A stretch of DNA of 64,000 bases from Dactylellina haptotyla (GCA_031310005.1 CM062379.1:7192001-7256000), one strand, 5' to 3'; shown: positions 25,778-38,035, numbered from the stretch's first letter. The notes: generated by a model not told the origin, from the sequence alone. Translations and numbers: made by a program.

Positions 25778-27574
25778 TCATGAGAAAAAATGCTCAGCCA
25801 TGCTCGTTTTGTCTTTGCATAGGTTTGTAATGCGTAGGAGTATTTTCCTACCGATTTTTTTTTGGTCGTGACAAAAAAGAAAAATGAGGTCGCGGGGTTA
25901 AAGATATAATAAAAGAAATCACGGGTTTCTAGGGCGGGTTGTGGGGGATATTGTACAGTAGCATTCAGATGACAAAACTTAACTTTGAAACCGAAGTTTA
26001 TACGAAATGTACTTCGTATGAAAAATGAAATGAAATGAAACGGCACGTCGTCATCATTAACAAAATCGTAATAATAATCAATCACCCGTCCCGATGCCAT
26101 GATCGAAATGATGGTAAGAAATCACTTGCATCGATCTTCGAATGCAGATGAAACGCCGCTGACGGTCGCGGAGGGCCCTCGGGATCGCATGTTGTCAATG
26201 CGATCGCAAGCCTCGATCGAATCAGATTGCCCGAAGATTTGGGCCTGGGCCAGACTCCACTTTCTGGTTCTGCCCCTTAGCTGCCATGATTTGCCCCTGC
26301 GGATCCTGGCTCAAGCGAACGAACACCGTTTGACAACGAGGTGGTGCTGGTGCCAACATGTTTGTCGGTGAACGGCCTTTCGCTAGGGGACGATGGGATG
26401 GATGGCATGGGATGGGATGGAAGGGAAGGCACGGCAAAGGGGAGAATTAACGAAAAAGAAATAAGGTAAGGAAAAATAGCATCACGCGTCGGATGAACAA
26501 CCATCGAAAGGGGTGCAGAAGGACGCAATTGCTCGATAAGAGGGCCCATCTTCCATCCGTTCAGCCATGGGTGGGTCCGTCCAGCCAACGTGAAATCCGA
26601 TATCGTACCTGAATTCCACGTCTGGGCATGTGCAACCGGTGGGGCGGGAAAAAAGAGCACTAGACGATATGCTATCGTTTAGCGGAGCAAAGTTCCCAGT
26701 TCGATGGAGTAACCAAGGAGGGCTTCAAAGGGGGGGCGGGGCGGGCAGTTCGTTGGAAATTTAACAGCGAAAATCCCCCAAAACCCAAGCCAATGCGAGC
26801 AAACCTTCGAGTTAGGGCTCCTTTGGGGAGCTGCGGCATGCATTTATTAAGGTTATTAAATGTGGAAATGAAGAACCACACGCCCGAGTAGCCCACGCTA
26901 AGTTCTGGGGTCACCAAGCTGGTTTATGCCAGGCGTGTTCCTTTGTACACAAGAAAAAATAAAAAGGCGTCAGCTGCCGCAAGGTGCGGACCTTTCGAGA
27001 GTACCCGCGACCAAACGGAGATTTGACCTATCTGGCGAGGCAAAGCTTGATGGTTACAGTTAGGTGTTAAGTCCTTTCGCTGCTGGGCGAGGACCCCGCA
27101 ACGCTTATGGTTTCTCAAAGGGGATTATGCAAACCGGTGGGCTGTACCTCTTTTCGAATATGTTCCGCTTACGAGTTCCTGGTCCTTCATCCTATCAGAA
27201 TGGCGGGTCCTTGATTGGGGGGTGCTTTTTGTCTTTCTGGTTCTCTTATATTATATTATCCTGAATCCCTCTCTTCGTTTCGAAGACCGAAATGTAGAGC
27301 AGATGCCCTGGCATTATTCTTCTTCATTCTTTTACCCAATTATAACCTACGGCCCTGGGGTGAGTCCGATTTAGATGTTATATATAATAACACGATAAAA
27401 AGATTATTTCCTTATCCTCCCTTTCGCACTTTCGCTTTATTTTCCCTTTTTATATCTATTAGATCTCAGGTGCAAACAAGGAAAATTTATATACGTATAA
27501 AGCATATATATGTGCTTCTGGTTTTCGTATTTTTAAAACAACAACCATAAAAAGGTGCACTCGAGCTCGCCAAG
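25778..27574. other. Intergenic region with short repeats
   Basis: No gene is supported in these 1.8 kb. A 20-base inverted repeat lies at 26000-26019, and a GGGATGG-type low-complexity run at about 26387-26425. The last 200 bases are AT-rich and fit the leader of the F-box gene. Confidence 0.45.
26000..26019. repeat. 20-bp inverted repeat ATACGAA-N6-TTCGTAT
   Basis: Two perfect 7-base arms flank ATGTAC, which is itself close to palindromic with GTAC at its centre. It sits about 220 bases after the LYS12 stop. It could be a dyad binding site or a terminator hairpin; nothing further supports either. Confidence 0.4.
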
Positions 27575-28819
27575 ATGTCTGACGAAGAATACGTACACGT
27601 CTCGAGTTCCGTCGGGGAAACAACATCAGAAGATGAGCTCGATATGAGCAGGACTCTCGAGGAGGAAATGGCGGAGCTGGAGAACATGCTCACCGAACCA
27701 ATGGTATTCGTACCGCAGCCCAATGACGTCGACGAGGGCGTCTCGATGGAAGATGACTCTGACGATGACGGCATTAAACTGGTCGGTCAAGAGAAATGGA
27801 TATTCGAACACGAGAAGAGGATGCTACAACAAGAGAAAAAGATGCTCGCTCACGGTCAGAAAATGCTGGCTCAGGAGAAGAAGATGCTCGAAAGAGAAAG
27901 CAAGATGCTCAAGCAGCAGCGGTGGATGAACGATAAGCGGAAAAAGCTATTCGAGGGTGAAGAAGATATTCCGGACGTCGAAGAACAAATCGCACTCGAG
28001 GAAAAGAGAATAGAAGAAAAGCAAACAGCAATGGACGACAGAGTACAAAAGCTCGAAAGACGGATAACAGACCTAGAAGAACAACTGTCCCGGTTAAAGA
28101 CAACAAGAAAGGAAATCAAAGAGAAGAACAAGTTGACAATCTCGAATCTGCCTATCGAAATCCAAGTCGAGATCCTATCGTATCTACCCTGGCAGTATCA
28201 TTTCTACTGTTTCGATGTCCTACCACGATGGAGGCAAGCAAAGGTTCTAAGAGACCTTCAACCCGAACGTTACCACTTCTCCGATAAGAACTACTGCCCG
28301 CGGATGCACCGACTTGGTGCCGACGGTGGCTGGATGCTTGCCATTAAAGAGGGTAAAATCGAGTCCGTAACATACATCCTGGAGTTGTTAAAGACTCTGG
28401 ACCTACCGAACTATAACGAGGATGATGAAAAGTACGCACCAGTAGACCTCTTACAGAGCCACATCCTCGAAGATCCCCTCTTCTCGCATACACCTGCAGA
28501 CTCTGAAAAGGAGGCCAAGGAGGTCGATAAGGTAGCCTTTCAGATTGGCATGTGCGAGGGAGGATATGAGCAATTGTTCATGGCCAAGGATGCCAACGGA
28601 AATGAGGTCCTAAGGCAAGAAGATTTGACTTTCACGTTCCCTTTTGCGGATCACCCGGAGCTGCAGAATATGCAGGTTATTGAGTTTTTGGATTGGACGG
28701 CCAAATGGTTCAGCGGGCTTCCCCAGCTGAAGGAATATAAGAAGATTACTTTCGAGCTTCTGAATTATGATTGGTGCGAGATGGGATTTATGGTTCTACT
28801 ACACGATCTTCGAAAATAA
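27575..28819 (+). CDS. F-box-like protein with long heptad coiled coil
   Basis: A single exon encodes 414 aa. Residues 1-75 are acidic and disordered. Residues 75-190 form a coiled coil; from M83 to M118 the pair Met-Leu or Met-Asn recurs exactly every seven residues (MLQQEKK, MLAHGQK, MLAQEKK, MLERESK, MLKQQRW), a tandem 21-bp expansion. Residues 190-235 (LTISNLPIEIQVEILSYLPW and on to RWRQAKVLRD) fit an F-box: LP-x-E-I-x-x-x-I-L-x-x-L followed by the Trp/Arg pattern. Such proteins bind Skp1 and present substrates to SCF ubiquitin ligases. The C-terminal 170 residues are unrecognised but look folded. Neighbouring BTB genes, possible Cul3 adaptors, make a ubiquitin theme plausible but unproven. 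Confidence 0.8.
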   Translation: MSDEEYVHVSSSVGETTSEDELDMSRTLEEEMAELENMLTEPMVFVPQPNDVDEGVSMEDDSDDDGIKLVGQEKWIFEHEKRMLQQEKKMLAHGQKMLAQEKKMLERESKMLKQQRWMNDKRKKLFEGEEDIPDVEEQIALEEKRIEEKQTAMDDRVQKLERRITDLEEQLSRLKTTRKEIKEKNKLTISNLPIEIQVEILSYLPWQYHFYCFDVLPRWRQAKVLRDLQPERYHFSDKNYCPRMHRLGADGGWMLAIKEGKIESVTYILELLKTLDLPNYNEDDEKYAPVDLLQSHILEDPLFSHTPADSEKEAKEVDKVAFQIGMCEGGYEQLFMAKDANGNEVLRQEDLTFTFPFADHPELQNMQVIEFLDWTAKWFSGLPQLKEYKKITFELLNYDWCEMGFMVLLHDLRK

Positions 28820-29784
28820 AGTGGCATGCCTTTGATGATGACGACAATCTTTCTACCCGTTTTCTTCTTCTTCGATATACTTTTACCTAGCTTTTTGGTG
28901 TCGTTTACATATTATCCTGCTCATCATTTTGCTGCATGTTCGACGCATTTGCAGGCGTTCTTGTATTTTACTTGCATTTCGCTTTTTCATATTCTCGAAT
29001 TCTTTGGTAGCTTATGGACATGTAAATAGGGATTGCGTTTACTCTTTCAAGCCAATTCGGTTATATACCCAGTCTTAATACTCTGGAGTTTTTCTCTGAA
29101 ACATGAACTGCATAAAATCATTGCGGCAGGGGGCTGGGTCTTTTGGTGGCTCGCTTCCTTGCAGCTTATTTTTTTGGCTGGATCGCCTGTTAAAGGCCAT
29201 TCAGCCTCGTGTTTGAGAATCGCTATTGTAACAGGCTAGACTGGTTCTAGCTTTCCCAACATTTTCAACGCAGTCAGATGTCTACATATATGTTAAATTT
29301 ATTTACTACAGTGATGTTCCTAGGTGATTATGGAATTAAATAATATGGAACACGCTATAACAATCGATACGCACTTAAGAGGAATCTCAAAGATTCGCCG
29401 TATTGTATATATGAAACCTCTAGCAGCGACGCGATGCCGATACTATTTGCTTTCAGCTGTAGCTTCAAATAATGTGTATTGAGTTAACACGAGTAGGCTT
29501 GCCCGCACGAAAGCATGTGCAACCCGAGGGAAATATGAAGGGTTGACGTATCGGTATCGGATAGTTTCCCTCGATGATGACTACCTTGCTGATATATATT
29601 CATCACTGAAATAGCACGAATCTACTAAACCATCACCAAAACTACCACACCTCGGTCGTAACGCGTGCACCCCAATATAAAACCTATCCTTGAATATTGT
29701 CACCCCAAAAAATCAAACAGCAAATATCTTCGTGCTTCGCGGCTGGTTTACGAGACAAGCAAGTATTCTAAAGCAGTAACTACG
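28820..29784. other. Intergenic region, F-box gene to first BTB gene
   Basis: T-rich at first (3' UTR), then mixed sequence. A TATATAT run at 29593-29599 precedes the BTB gene. No other gene is seen. Confidence 0.45.
29593..29599 (+). promoter_or_regulatory. TATA-like element of BTB gene 1
   Basis: TATATAT lies 192 bases before the ATG at 29785. No in-frame ATG occurs earlier, which supports that start. Confidence 0.35.
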
Positions 29785-30973
29785 ATGTCACCTCCTAGAA
29801 GGTCGGATAGGATTGCCAAAATGACTGGGGATCGAGATCAACCTCTTGCACCCCACTCGAGTTCGGAGCGCGGGCCAAGTGAGGATATAGAGAGCTCGGA
29901 ACACTGGTCAGATGAAGAGCCGTTCTCAGTCACGTCTACCGGTAGTGATGTCCAATTCATAATGTCGCGTCCCACCCCTGGGTCCATCTCGATTACCGAT
30001 AAAGAGATGATACCGCTCTTCGAAGAACGCAGCCTGAGGTATCTAGCCCGCATGCAACACGAGCAAGTTCTTGGCCCAGATCGGACGGGTGGATTTACAA
30101 AGTAGGTAACCCCAATTCGATACTCGCATCGTCCTTACCGAATGCTGATGATATGTGAACAGGTCATTGGGCGAAGATTTTACCCGTTTCTCGGATGTTC
30201 GCCTGATGGTTGGGCCCAAAAACACTGTGATTCCAATCCATAAAATCATCCTGAGCGAGGGATCCACATATTTCGAACGTCTCTTCGCCTCGGAGAACCA
30301 GAAGAAAACCGCTACAAAAGTTACGTTACACGAGTGCCACCCGGGAACAGTCGAGCGGATCGTTAAGTATATTTATACGGGCAGGATTACGCATTCATAT
30401 CACCCAGGCCATGTGGCGAGAATGTATCGGGAGGCTTCTCTCCTCGAAGTCCCTGAGATTGTCAACCACATCAAAAGCTTTTTGATCAGAAACATTTCCA
30501 GACAGGAAGGATCTACAGTATATTCTACAACTGCAATAGAAGCTTTGGCGCAGTGTGTATCGACAGCAGAAGCTTGGGAAGGCCTAGAAGAGTTCCTATG
30601 GCTGGCCATGAAACAACTTGAGTTTTATGAATGGGTGCGAAAAGACTCATCCGCCAGAGTTTTAGATGGCAATGCAACTATCAGTAGATTGATGCTTCAG
30701 CGCATGGCTTTGTCGATGGTTCATTTAAAACATCAGCCACCAGAAGGAGCGGAGAATGGAACGATTCATCAAGGTCGGCCAGCGTCAGATGGTCCTTTTC
30801 AAGGGAACGAATGTACGACCAATGGGATTGCCGATACTGAGAGGGCAGAAAATATAGAGTTGTTTGTTGGAGAGCCAGTTCGGGATGAGATTGTGGTAAC
30901 GCACAGACTTGGCAGTCTCAAACCCAAACCAAAACACAACAGCAGACTTGCTTCGCTTTGGTCTCGTTCCTAG
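29785..30973 (+). CDS. BTB/POZ domain protein 1 of the local cluster
   Basis: Two exons (29785-30101, 30163-30973) give 375 aa. The N-terminal 105 residues are low complexity, Ser/Glu-rich, opening MSPPRRSDRIAKMTGDRDQ. The single intron interrupts a Lys codon (aa|g) directly before the BTB core. The core, about residues 110-215, reads FTRFSDVRLMVGPKNTVIP, IHKIILSEGSTYFERLFAS, VKYIYTGRI and YHPGHVARMYREASLLEVPE; this is the canonical BTB beta/alpha order with H-x-x-I-L and Y-x-Y-T-G. The rest is helical without a recognised domain (no Kelch or MATH). Fungal BTB-only proteins may act as Cul3 adaptors or dimerisation factors; the role is unknown. It is most like the next gene downstream in the HPGHVAR-LY/MYREA segment. 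Confidence 0.85.
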
Positions 30974-32227
30974 GTTCGCTGACGGAGTTAGAGACACGAG
31001 CTGCGGAAGAGCTCGAAAAAATAAAAAAATACTTAAGAGTCAATTGAGATAGACCCGCCTTTGGTTTGTACAGATGCCCGAGGAATAAGGTATATATCCA
31101 ATTCTATTGGGGAGCCTTTCAGGAAAACTAAGACACAGGCGCATGTGCTTAGATTCTGGCGCTAGACTGGATAGCCTGCGAAGGCTAAGCATATTGAAAA
31201 GGTGGGGAAAAAACGAGAGCGAGAAACCCACTAAATTTTCTTTCTCTTGGAAAACCCGATCATTAATATGGATTTGGTGCCAAAAAAATAGCACATGAAT
31301 AAGCGATATAATAACGCAAGAAGTTTATCGAAGCAACGGATCCAGTTAATTATGAAGACACAGACTCTGGTATATACCTTGTATCTTTCTCTATGTTCTT
31401 GATTTGAGATGATGGGAACGAAATATTTATTTTTAGTAGCTTCTTAGATTCATGAAATGGTATTTCGTGGAGTTTGTTTCTTTTAGTTGATTAGGTGAAC
31501 TATAGTTCTACTGCTTATTTTAAATAAATTTCTATATAACTCATCGTATATCTTGTCAGCAGCCAACCGCATCATATCTTAGGAATTGATTCTATAAGGT
31601 TGCTTGAAATTGGAACTTGAATGTTATAGTTTGTTGGTACCTGTTGATATATCCATCGGAAGGCATTTTTGGTAGTGACTTTCGTCATAACGGGGCATCG
31701 AGAAATGGGGGGGGGGTATAATTATGCCGTTGTATACATGTATCAGTGACGAGCCGCAGGGTTATTGGCTAAACGAGACTGCTAGGATCTTGCATATGGA
31801 TGAAAGGTGGTTAAGCCCATGGCAATCTCGATCTACGATTAAGTTCGATCCATGCCCCACGGCGAATTCCATGGGATCTTAGCGCCAAGTTCGGGGCTGT
31901 CGTACGACGTGTTGTGGCAAAGAATATCAGGAGCCTAAGGTAATCCAACAGTGTAACTGTTAACTGATAAGTGAGTGCACGGCATGCTGCATAATTTTGT
32001 TCGTTTTCGGTGGTTCAAAGTAAGGCCAAGCAAGCTAGGGAAACGCTACTTGAATTTTGTTTAAGGCATACAAATATTTGATAGCACCCAAGTGTCCTCA
32101 AGAATTGTAAATTCCTATCGTCACTAATCTTTAGTTTCCTTAATTTCTCAAACGTTTACTATAACGATCCCTTACTCATAACGATCCCTTAGCCCATACT
32201 CTTTCCTATAAATCTGTACGGCTTATA
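30974..32227. other. Intergenic region between BTB genes 1 and 2
   Basis: 1.25 kb, AT-rich, with a G9 run near 31710 and no frame that looks like protein. A direct ACGATCCCTTA repeat at about 32163-32192 lies near the start of the next gene. Confidence 0.45.
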
Positions 32228-33386
32228 ATGCCGGGATCGGATTCAACTATAGAGGAGATCACGGCCGAGATGGCAATTTTCACTCCCGACGAGTCTACAG
32301 TCCCCGAAGATGAAATCCGCGTGGAGGACGCACAAATATTCTCCGACTGTTATATGATTTTTTCTCACAGCGAAGAAAGTTTGAAGAACTTGATCTCTTT
32401 GCACGATTCTTGGTCTACTGACGAGAATACGGCATGGTTTCCAAAGTGGGTATCAGTTTAAACATATTGATATATGCTTAGGCCTTTCGGTTCAACAATC
32501 GCTACACAAACTGACATTGGCTCTAATTCCAAGATTGTTTGAAACCTCACGCTTCTCCGATATAAACTTTATAGTTGGCCCCGCGACCACAGTGATAAAG
32601 GCTCATCGGGGTATACTTTGCGAAAGATCATCATTTTTTCAACATTTGTTCGATAAGCCGGTTGATAACCCACACGAAGTCCACAACATTCGCCTCCCAG
32701 ATTACCACGTCGAAACTTTTCGTGCGATCCTTAGGTTTCTTTACACAGGACAGGTAGACCATTCCCGCCATCCTGGGTATGTTGCTAGGCTTTACAAAGA
32801 AGCAGGTTCATTAGGTATACCCGAGCTTCAGGAATACGCCATCTCCTACTTCGTGAATACTATAACCCATAAAGAACCCGAGGTTACGGATTGGGCTCTT
32901 TATATCATCGGAATGATCAACGGTCTGGCGGAATGCGATAGTCCCTGGAGTGACTTGGAACCCGTTTTTGACGCGATCGTTCATATGGAGGATTTCGAGA
33001 CGTTCTCAAATAGAGAAGAATTTGTCAAGATGATGGATGAAAATGCTGTTCCTGCCAGGATTCTGTTCCAGAAATTCATTCGTATAAACGACAGAGCAAG
33101 AACTACAATCCAGGAGAGTCATTCTCAAGCCTTACGTGCCTTCGAGGAGAAGGTAGATGACCTTCAGGCTAGTGCTAATGACCTCGAAGCCAATTTGAGA
33201 GGGGACATCGAGGAAAAATCGGTAGTTTTGGAAGGCTTGGAAGAAGATAAGAAAGATCTTAAAGCCCGCTTGGACCTTCAAGCACATGAAATAAAAGCAT
33301 TGCAATGCCGAATCGATCTTTTGGAGAAAGATAATGATGAGCTAAGGAAACAGAGAATGAAAAAATCCAAAAAGATTGGCGAATAA
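32228..33386 (+). CDS. BTB/POZ domain protein 2 with C-terminal coiled coil
   Basis: Two exons (32228-32445, 32534-33386) give 356 aa. The intron splits a Lys codon (aa|a) just before the BTB core, the same place as in BTB gene 1. The acceptor is CCAAG after a CTGAC branch site; a nearer TTAG would leave a 36-nt intron and break phase. The core reads SRFSDINFIVGPATTVIKAH, RGILCERSSFFQHLFDKP, RFLYTGQVDHSRHPGYVA and LYKEAGSLGIPELQEYA. From about residue 265 the C-terminus is a coiled coil (FEEKVDDLQASANDLEANL onward) ending in a basic KKSKK tail, absent from its neighbour. A BTB plus coiled coil suggests multimer formation. Confidence 0.82.
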
Positions 33387-33538
33387 CAAACGAGAATCTT
33401 TCGCGTACGGCTAATTATATTGGTTCATATCATTAATTGGGAGATGCGCTAATATCAGTCTCAGTTTGGTGGTTTAGCTAGCTGCCTGGTAAATGATGTG
33501 ACTGAAGTAGACACATATTAATTGTAGTTATCAAAGCA

Positions 33539-34455
33539 TTATAATATTAGAGGTGACATCTGCCAATGATCACACTCTAAATATATACGGTGGACTCCCC
33601 CAGACAGCTTCGATAAGCCTCTAGCTGCTGAGCAGGTTGTGCACTGAATTCTAAGGGTACTTATTGTCGGTATTCGCTCCAGCTGTATTTCCAGAATAAT
33701 TCTTCCTAAAAGTCCGTGCTCGTCCAGTAGCCGTCGGAAACGTTGATCACGAAGCCACTGCTCCAAGTTTCCTTTCTTGAGGAAAGCTTTTGCTAGTATG
33801 GCGATTTTCCTCTCATCAAATGAAATTTTGCATAGTTCTCCGAATAAGCCAGAGAGATAGCCTACATCTAGGATTTTGACTCTATCGGTTGCTCCACTAC
33901 TACTATCATCGTGGAGTTTTTTCCAGACCTTTTGTACAACCAGTTCCTTAAAGTTCTCAATATCGAAGTAATCAGCAGCTTCTAGAAGCGTATCGATAAT
34001 CTCTAATGGTGAATCCTTGTCGTCGAAATGGCCCGTGTAGAGATATTTGAGTAAAATCTCGAAAACTAGAGGGCTCTGTTCAGGTAGATTGATCTCACGG
34101 GTCTGGCTTTCTTGAAAGTTCCCATTACAAACAGTGGCAAAATACGATGAGCGTTCGCATAAGATGTTGCGGTGAACGCGATACTCCTTGGATGGATTAC
34201 CGACATGGAGCGTAAGGTCAGAGAAAGCGGGGTTGTTCAGCAGCCTTGTGAGTTGTTAGCACGAGTTCCCTATATTTTCAGTTTTATAGATCGTATATTG
34301 GAAGAAAACAGGAATTATATTTATAGGTATCACGCGCCCGGCGAGCGAATCATAAATAGAAAGAGTAGTTACTTTGGAAACCCGTTGAAGGAGTAATCTT
34401 TTGCTATCATTTCCTCGAACTCCACCATTGGATCTTTTCCTGTCGGTTCACCCAT
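33539..34455 (-). CDS. BTB/POZ domain protein 3 with C-terminal CxxC motif
   Basis: Two exons (34455-34373, 34244-33539; intron 128 nt) give 262 aa. The long second exon has no ATG, TTG or GTG codon in frame until 33766, so simple ORF calling would miss most of the gene. The start is set by MGEPTGKDP, with an in-frame stop just upstream; ATG at 34428 is an alternative. The intron again splits a Lys codon after F-P, as in BTB gene 2 (WFPK against GFPK). The core reads NPAFSDLTLHVGNPSKEYRV, HRNILCERSSYFATVC and LKYLYTGHFDDKD. The C-terminus has CTTCSAARGLS and YLECDHW, a Cys/His pattern shared with the BTB genes at 38374 and 39990 and probably metal-binding. Confidence 0.78.
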
Positions 34456-35386
34456 ATTCTGCTATTGGCGCACAAGAAGTACCTGTGGCTGACGATGAAC
34501 ACACACTCGTTCGGATATTTGGTCGTATTGAGGTTAGTGCAACTTGCCGCAGTTGAATGTTTTATGGTATGTTGATAATTTGATACGTGCGTAGGCTCCG
34601 ATACACGATTTCGTAGGTTTCAGGGTGTTTTGTTGACATGTCGCTGCGCCTTTAGGGTTAAGGCTGAGGCTCTGGTGTGAGATTGTCTCCCTCGACCAAG
34701 CAAACCCATCGTGCTGTTCTGATTGGCCACCGACGCCGAATTTCTGATTACCGTGCAGCCGCAAAATCGAAACGTGTTGGCGTTGCAGGAAGAGTAGACT
34801 TTTTGAGGCCTTCTGATTGGGCTGAAATCTCGTCCACTTGCTTGTTGCCTTTGGTCAATATTTTAGCCGGGCGGTCGCATGCCAAATTCCTGGCTAAGGA
34901 TCCGATGACCACCGGCCACCCCGCCAAGTGCTGTGCAACGAAGTAACCACCAAAAAGTGGGGGCATTGAATCGATTGGAGGCTTTTTCGAGACTCCCTTC
35001 GTTGGATCTTACGTATCTTTGATTTCGCGAATGCACCTACCATATGCGCATATATATTTATGCATGCTCTGGAGTTCGCTCAGCCGAAAGGATGAAGAGT
35101 AGGGCAAATTCTCTTGCATATCCGGAACAGCTCATGACATGCATCTTCGTATGCAGCTTTAATATATAACCTGGGCCTTCATACTCCTCAAACGTTTAAA
35201 TATTCACCATTATTCGGAATTTTATCAAAGTCATTTTTCAGTTTTATGTGTATATTCTTGCCACCTACTAGCTTTCAACCTAAATCTCATATATGCCCCA
35301 ATTTTCATTAGCATACGCACCTCGAAGAGCCTTTTTCTTGTTTCTTCCTAAGCCTTCAACTCCGAGTTTCGCTGCTTATAAGCTTA
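34456..35386. other. Intergenic region, BTB gene 3 to Clr5 gene
   Basis: About 930 bases between divergently read genes. Mixed composition with no gene seen; the last 200 bases fit a fungal leader (C/T-rich, AGCTTAATGG at the start codon). Confidence 0.4.
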
Positions 35387-38035
35387 ATGGCTGAGAGGAT
35401 AATCGAAGTCAACCCTGCTGAGCCAGGGCATCGTTATCTAAGACTGAAAGACATTGAGCCTTTCAAGGAATTTATTCTCACAAAATACAATGCAGGTGTG
35501 CGGCAGAAGCACATCATATCCGCCCTCAAGACGGAAAAGGGTGTTACATTAAGGTAAGGCTAACCTCTTGCTGGTATATATTGGCTTTGAAAATTTGGTT
35601 TCCCGTATATTGGATCATTTCTGCACGCCTATATCCCGATATATATCGATATAAAAATAAAAATTGATTGGGAAAATTTAGACCACACAACCTTAAACGG
35701 CTCCTCGAAAAATGGAAGATATCTAACAAAAATCTTACCCTGAAACGGAAATTATTCATTCGGAACGCTCTCGAAAATCGGCGAAGGAGTAACAAATATG
35801 TGCACAAAGTAAAACTTGGCAGGTCGGAACGAGAGCTAAGCCGTGAGGAGATCGCAAACCTTATGGCCCATACTCCGAGCTACTTTGAAGGTTAGTATGT
35901 TTGTAAATTATCTGCTAATAGGCGCTAATATATTGTACTAACATGAAACTTACTAAACTAAGGAGTTCAGCCGAGTCCTGGAGATGTCATTATCAATACG
36001 CCAACACCAACATCTACATGCCCTGGAACCGGTGACGCCGAAGCATATATGTTAGTTGAATCTACGATCAGTGGAGATTCAGCTTTCACTCAAGCAATAA
36101 ACTCTCTGTCGATTGAAGCAGATGATCAATATTCAGATTACATTAATGGGACAGACTATACTGCGACCGGTAACGTGGACGATATGTAAGAAAATTTTAT
36201 TTATTAATCTTATCTTGGAATTACCGCTAAGACTATCGCTCTTCTGACATAGTGCAGGAGATCTGACAGTTTCAGGCGCAGGTTGGAAAGGAGTCCTTTC
36301 GGCCGAGCAAGGTCTCCATGACTCTGGGACTCTACCACAAACGGATGATACCATTGAAGATATTCAAGAGATAATATCAAGCGGACTGATTGAATTCGCT
36401 GCAGGCGAAAGTCACTCAACTCTCGTGTCAACTGATAATCAAGGCTCAGGCAGTCCTAGCACAGAAGACTTCACTCTCTATTTCATAGGACTCGATGACG
36501 ACCCTAGAGACGCAGTTGGTGAATCGCCGGAACAAGGGAAAATTACCCCGTTAGCGCAGTACGCTCAATGTAATGAGCACCGCTTCCGAGATCGTGTCGC
36601 ATTGTGGCAAAACGATGCTTCCTCATACATGCAACGAGTTGGGAAACCCTCAGAAGATGCCGGGATTCCCCAAGCAGCGGCCGCCGAAAAGATCTTGCTA
36701 CGGGATGAAGAGATTGGGGTCTACGATGGCCTTCCATACCACATCTACGCTCAAATATTAGAGACTCAGGTGGATTTGGGTCAACATTTCGAAAATTACT
36801 CCGAAGATAATGCCTCATGGATACGGTTTATAGAAGAGAATTTCTCTCCCATAAAAGAATCAATTTGCCAGTTACCACCAGCCCACTTTGCAAGAGAACC
36901 CTTTGACACCTATGTCGTTCACATCCCAACTTTGTTGAAAAAATACGGTCCAAAACACTTTTTCACCGCTTGTGGTCATTATTTTGCTGGCAATATACCA
37001 GCAAGTACCAACCTTGATCGCGATATCCGAGGTAGGTGGGTTTTCAGAATGCTTAGCCGAGCGCTGCAAATTTTCGACGAAATCGGAATGTCATGTCATA
37101 TCTTCGCCTTCAATTGTCTTTACGAACTATCGCTCCTTGATATGTACACGGACCCCGAGTTAGTCCGAGCGGTTGAAGGGACACGAGAAAATGTTCGAAA
37201 AAACACGCTAATGAAATACGGAAGACACCATCATCGGACTCTCTTTGTCTACGCGGAGCTGGCAAACCGTATGGTCAAGATACCTGAACGAAGGCAGGAA
37301 GGCGAGCTCATGGTATACGGGATCGTCCATACTATTGAACACTCTATCCACGGGTTCTCCAGCCACATAAAGAAACCGTGGGTTTTCCGTACATTAGTTC
37401 TCCTAGCCGAAGCGCTATTGGAGTGTGGAAACTATCGACTGGTTATTAAGCTTCTGGAAGCAGGAGCTGCTTGGGAGAAGGAGCAAATGGCCCGAAAAAA
37501 CGGAAATAAAGCCTTTCGGCCAGTTAGCAATTTCTCCAAACGTTTAGGAATTGCCTATAGGAAGCTTGGAATGTACAAGCAGTCCCTGGAGGTCTTGTTT
37601 GCTTGGTTTCATGACTCAAAGGAAGTCTATGGCTTGAGTCATAACGGCACTTTCCGAAGTATGGAATATATCACCGAAGTTATGGATGCGAGAGGCCCGG
37701 TTTTATATTCCAATCTCGAACCTACCTTTGATAAATTATTTACTACCTTTGCAGCATCAGGGAAGACCAACAATAGGGTTTATGACCAGCTCTGGAAAGC
37801 ATGGGAACGGGGCGGCATCAATACCAATGAACTTCAGCGAGAGTATGGTACCATACTAAGCTTAAGATCTACTTCCCACACCTCGCCCACTGATTTGCAG
37901 GATTATGTCTATTTCCAAGGTTTGGAAGAATGGATGTACTCGCAAGGAGCTCCAGTGGATAGCAGCCAGAGCGGGTGGGTAGAGGAACTTGAATTCAAAG
38001 ATGAAGATGACCAGACGGAGGTATCTCATGCCTAG
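35387..38035 (+). CDS. Clr5-domain protein with C-terminal TPR-like region
   Basis: Four exons (35387-35553, 35682-35890, 35963-36185, 36253-38035) give 793 aa with all phases consistent. Residues 20-75 (EPFKEFILTKYNAGVRQKHI ... LKRLLEKWKISNKNL) fit the Clr5 domain, a short helical module at the N-terminus of many ascomycete proteins, named after fission yeast Clr5, which acts in silencing. A basic helix (RKLFIRNALENRRRSNKYVH) follows, then a disordered Thr/Ser/Asp-rich spacer of about 250 residues. The last 450 residues are alpha-helical with TPR-like pairs (LVLLAEALLECGNYRLVIKL, SKRLGIAYRKLGMYKQSLEV). A DNA- or chromatin-linked scaffold is plausible, but no function is known. It lies inside the BTB cluster, and the final exon is intronless and long. 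Confidence 0.78.

Noticed and set aside
26000-26019. loxP-like recombination site
   Set aside because: Only short arms resemble it, with different arm length and spacer and no recombinase gene. Treated as a simple dyad.
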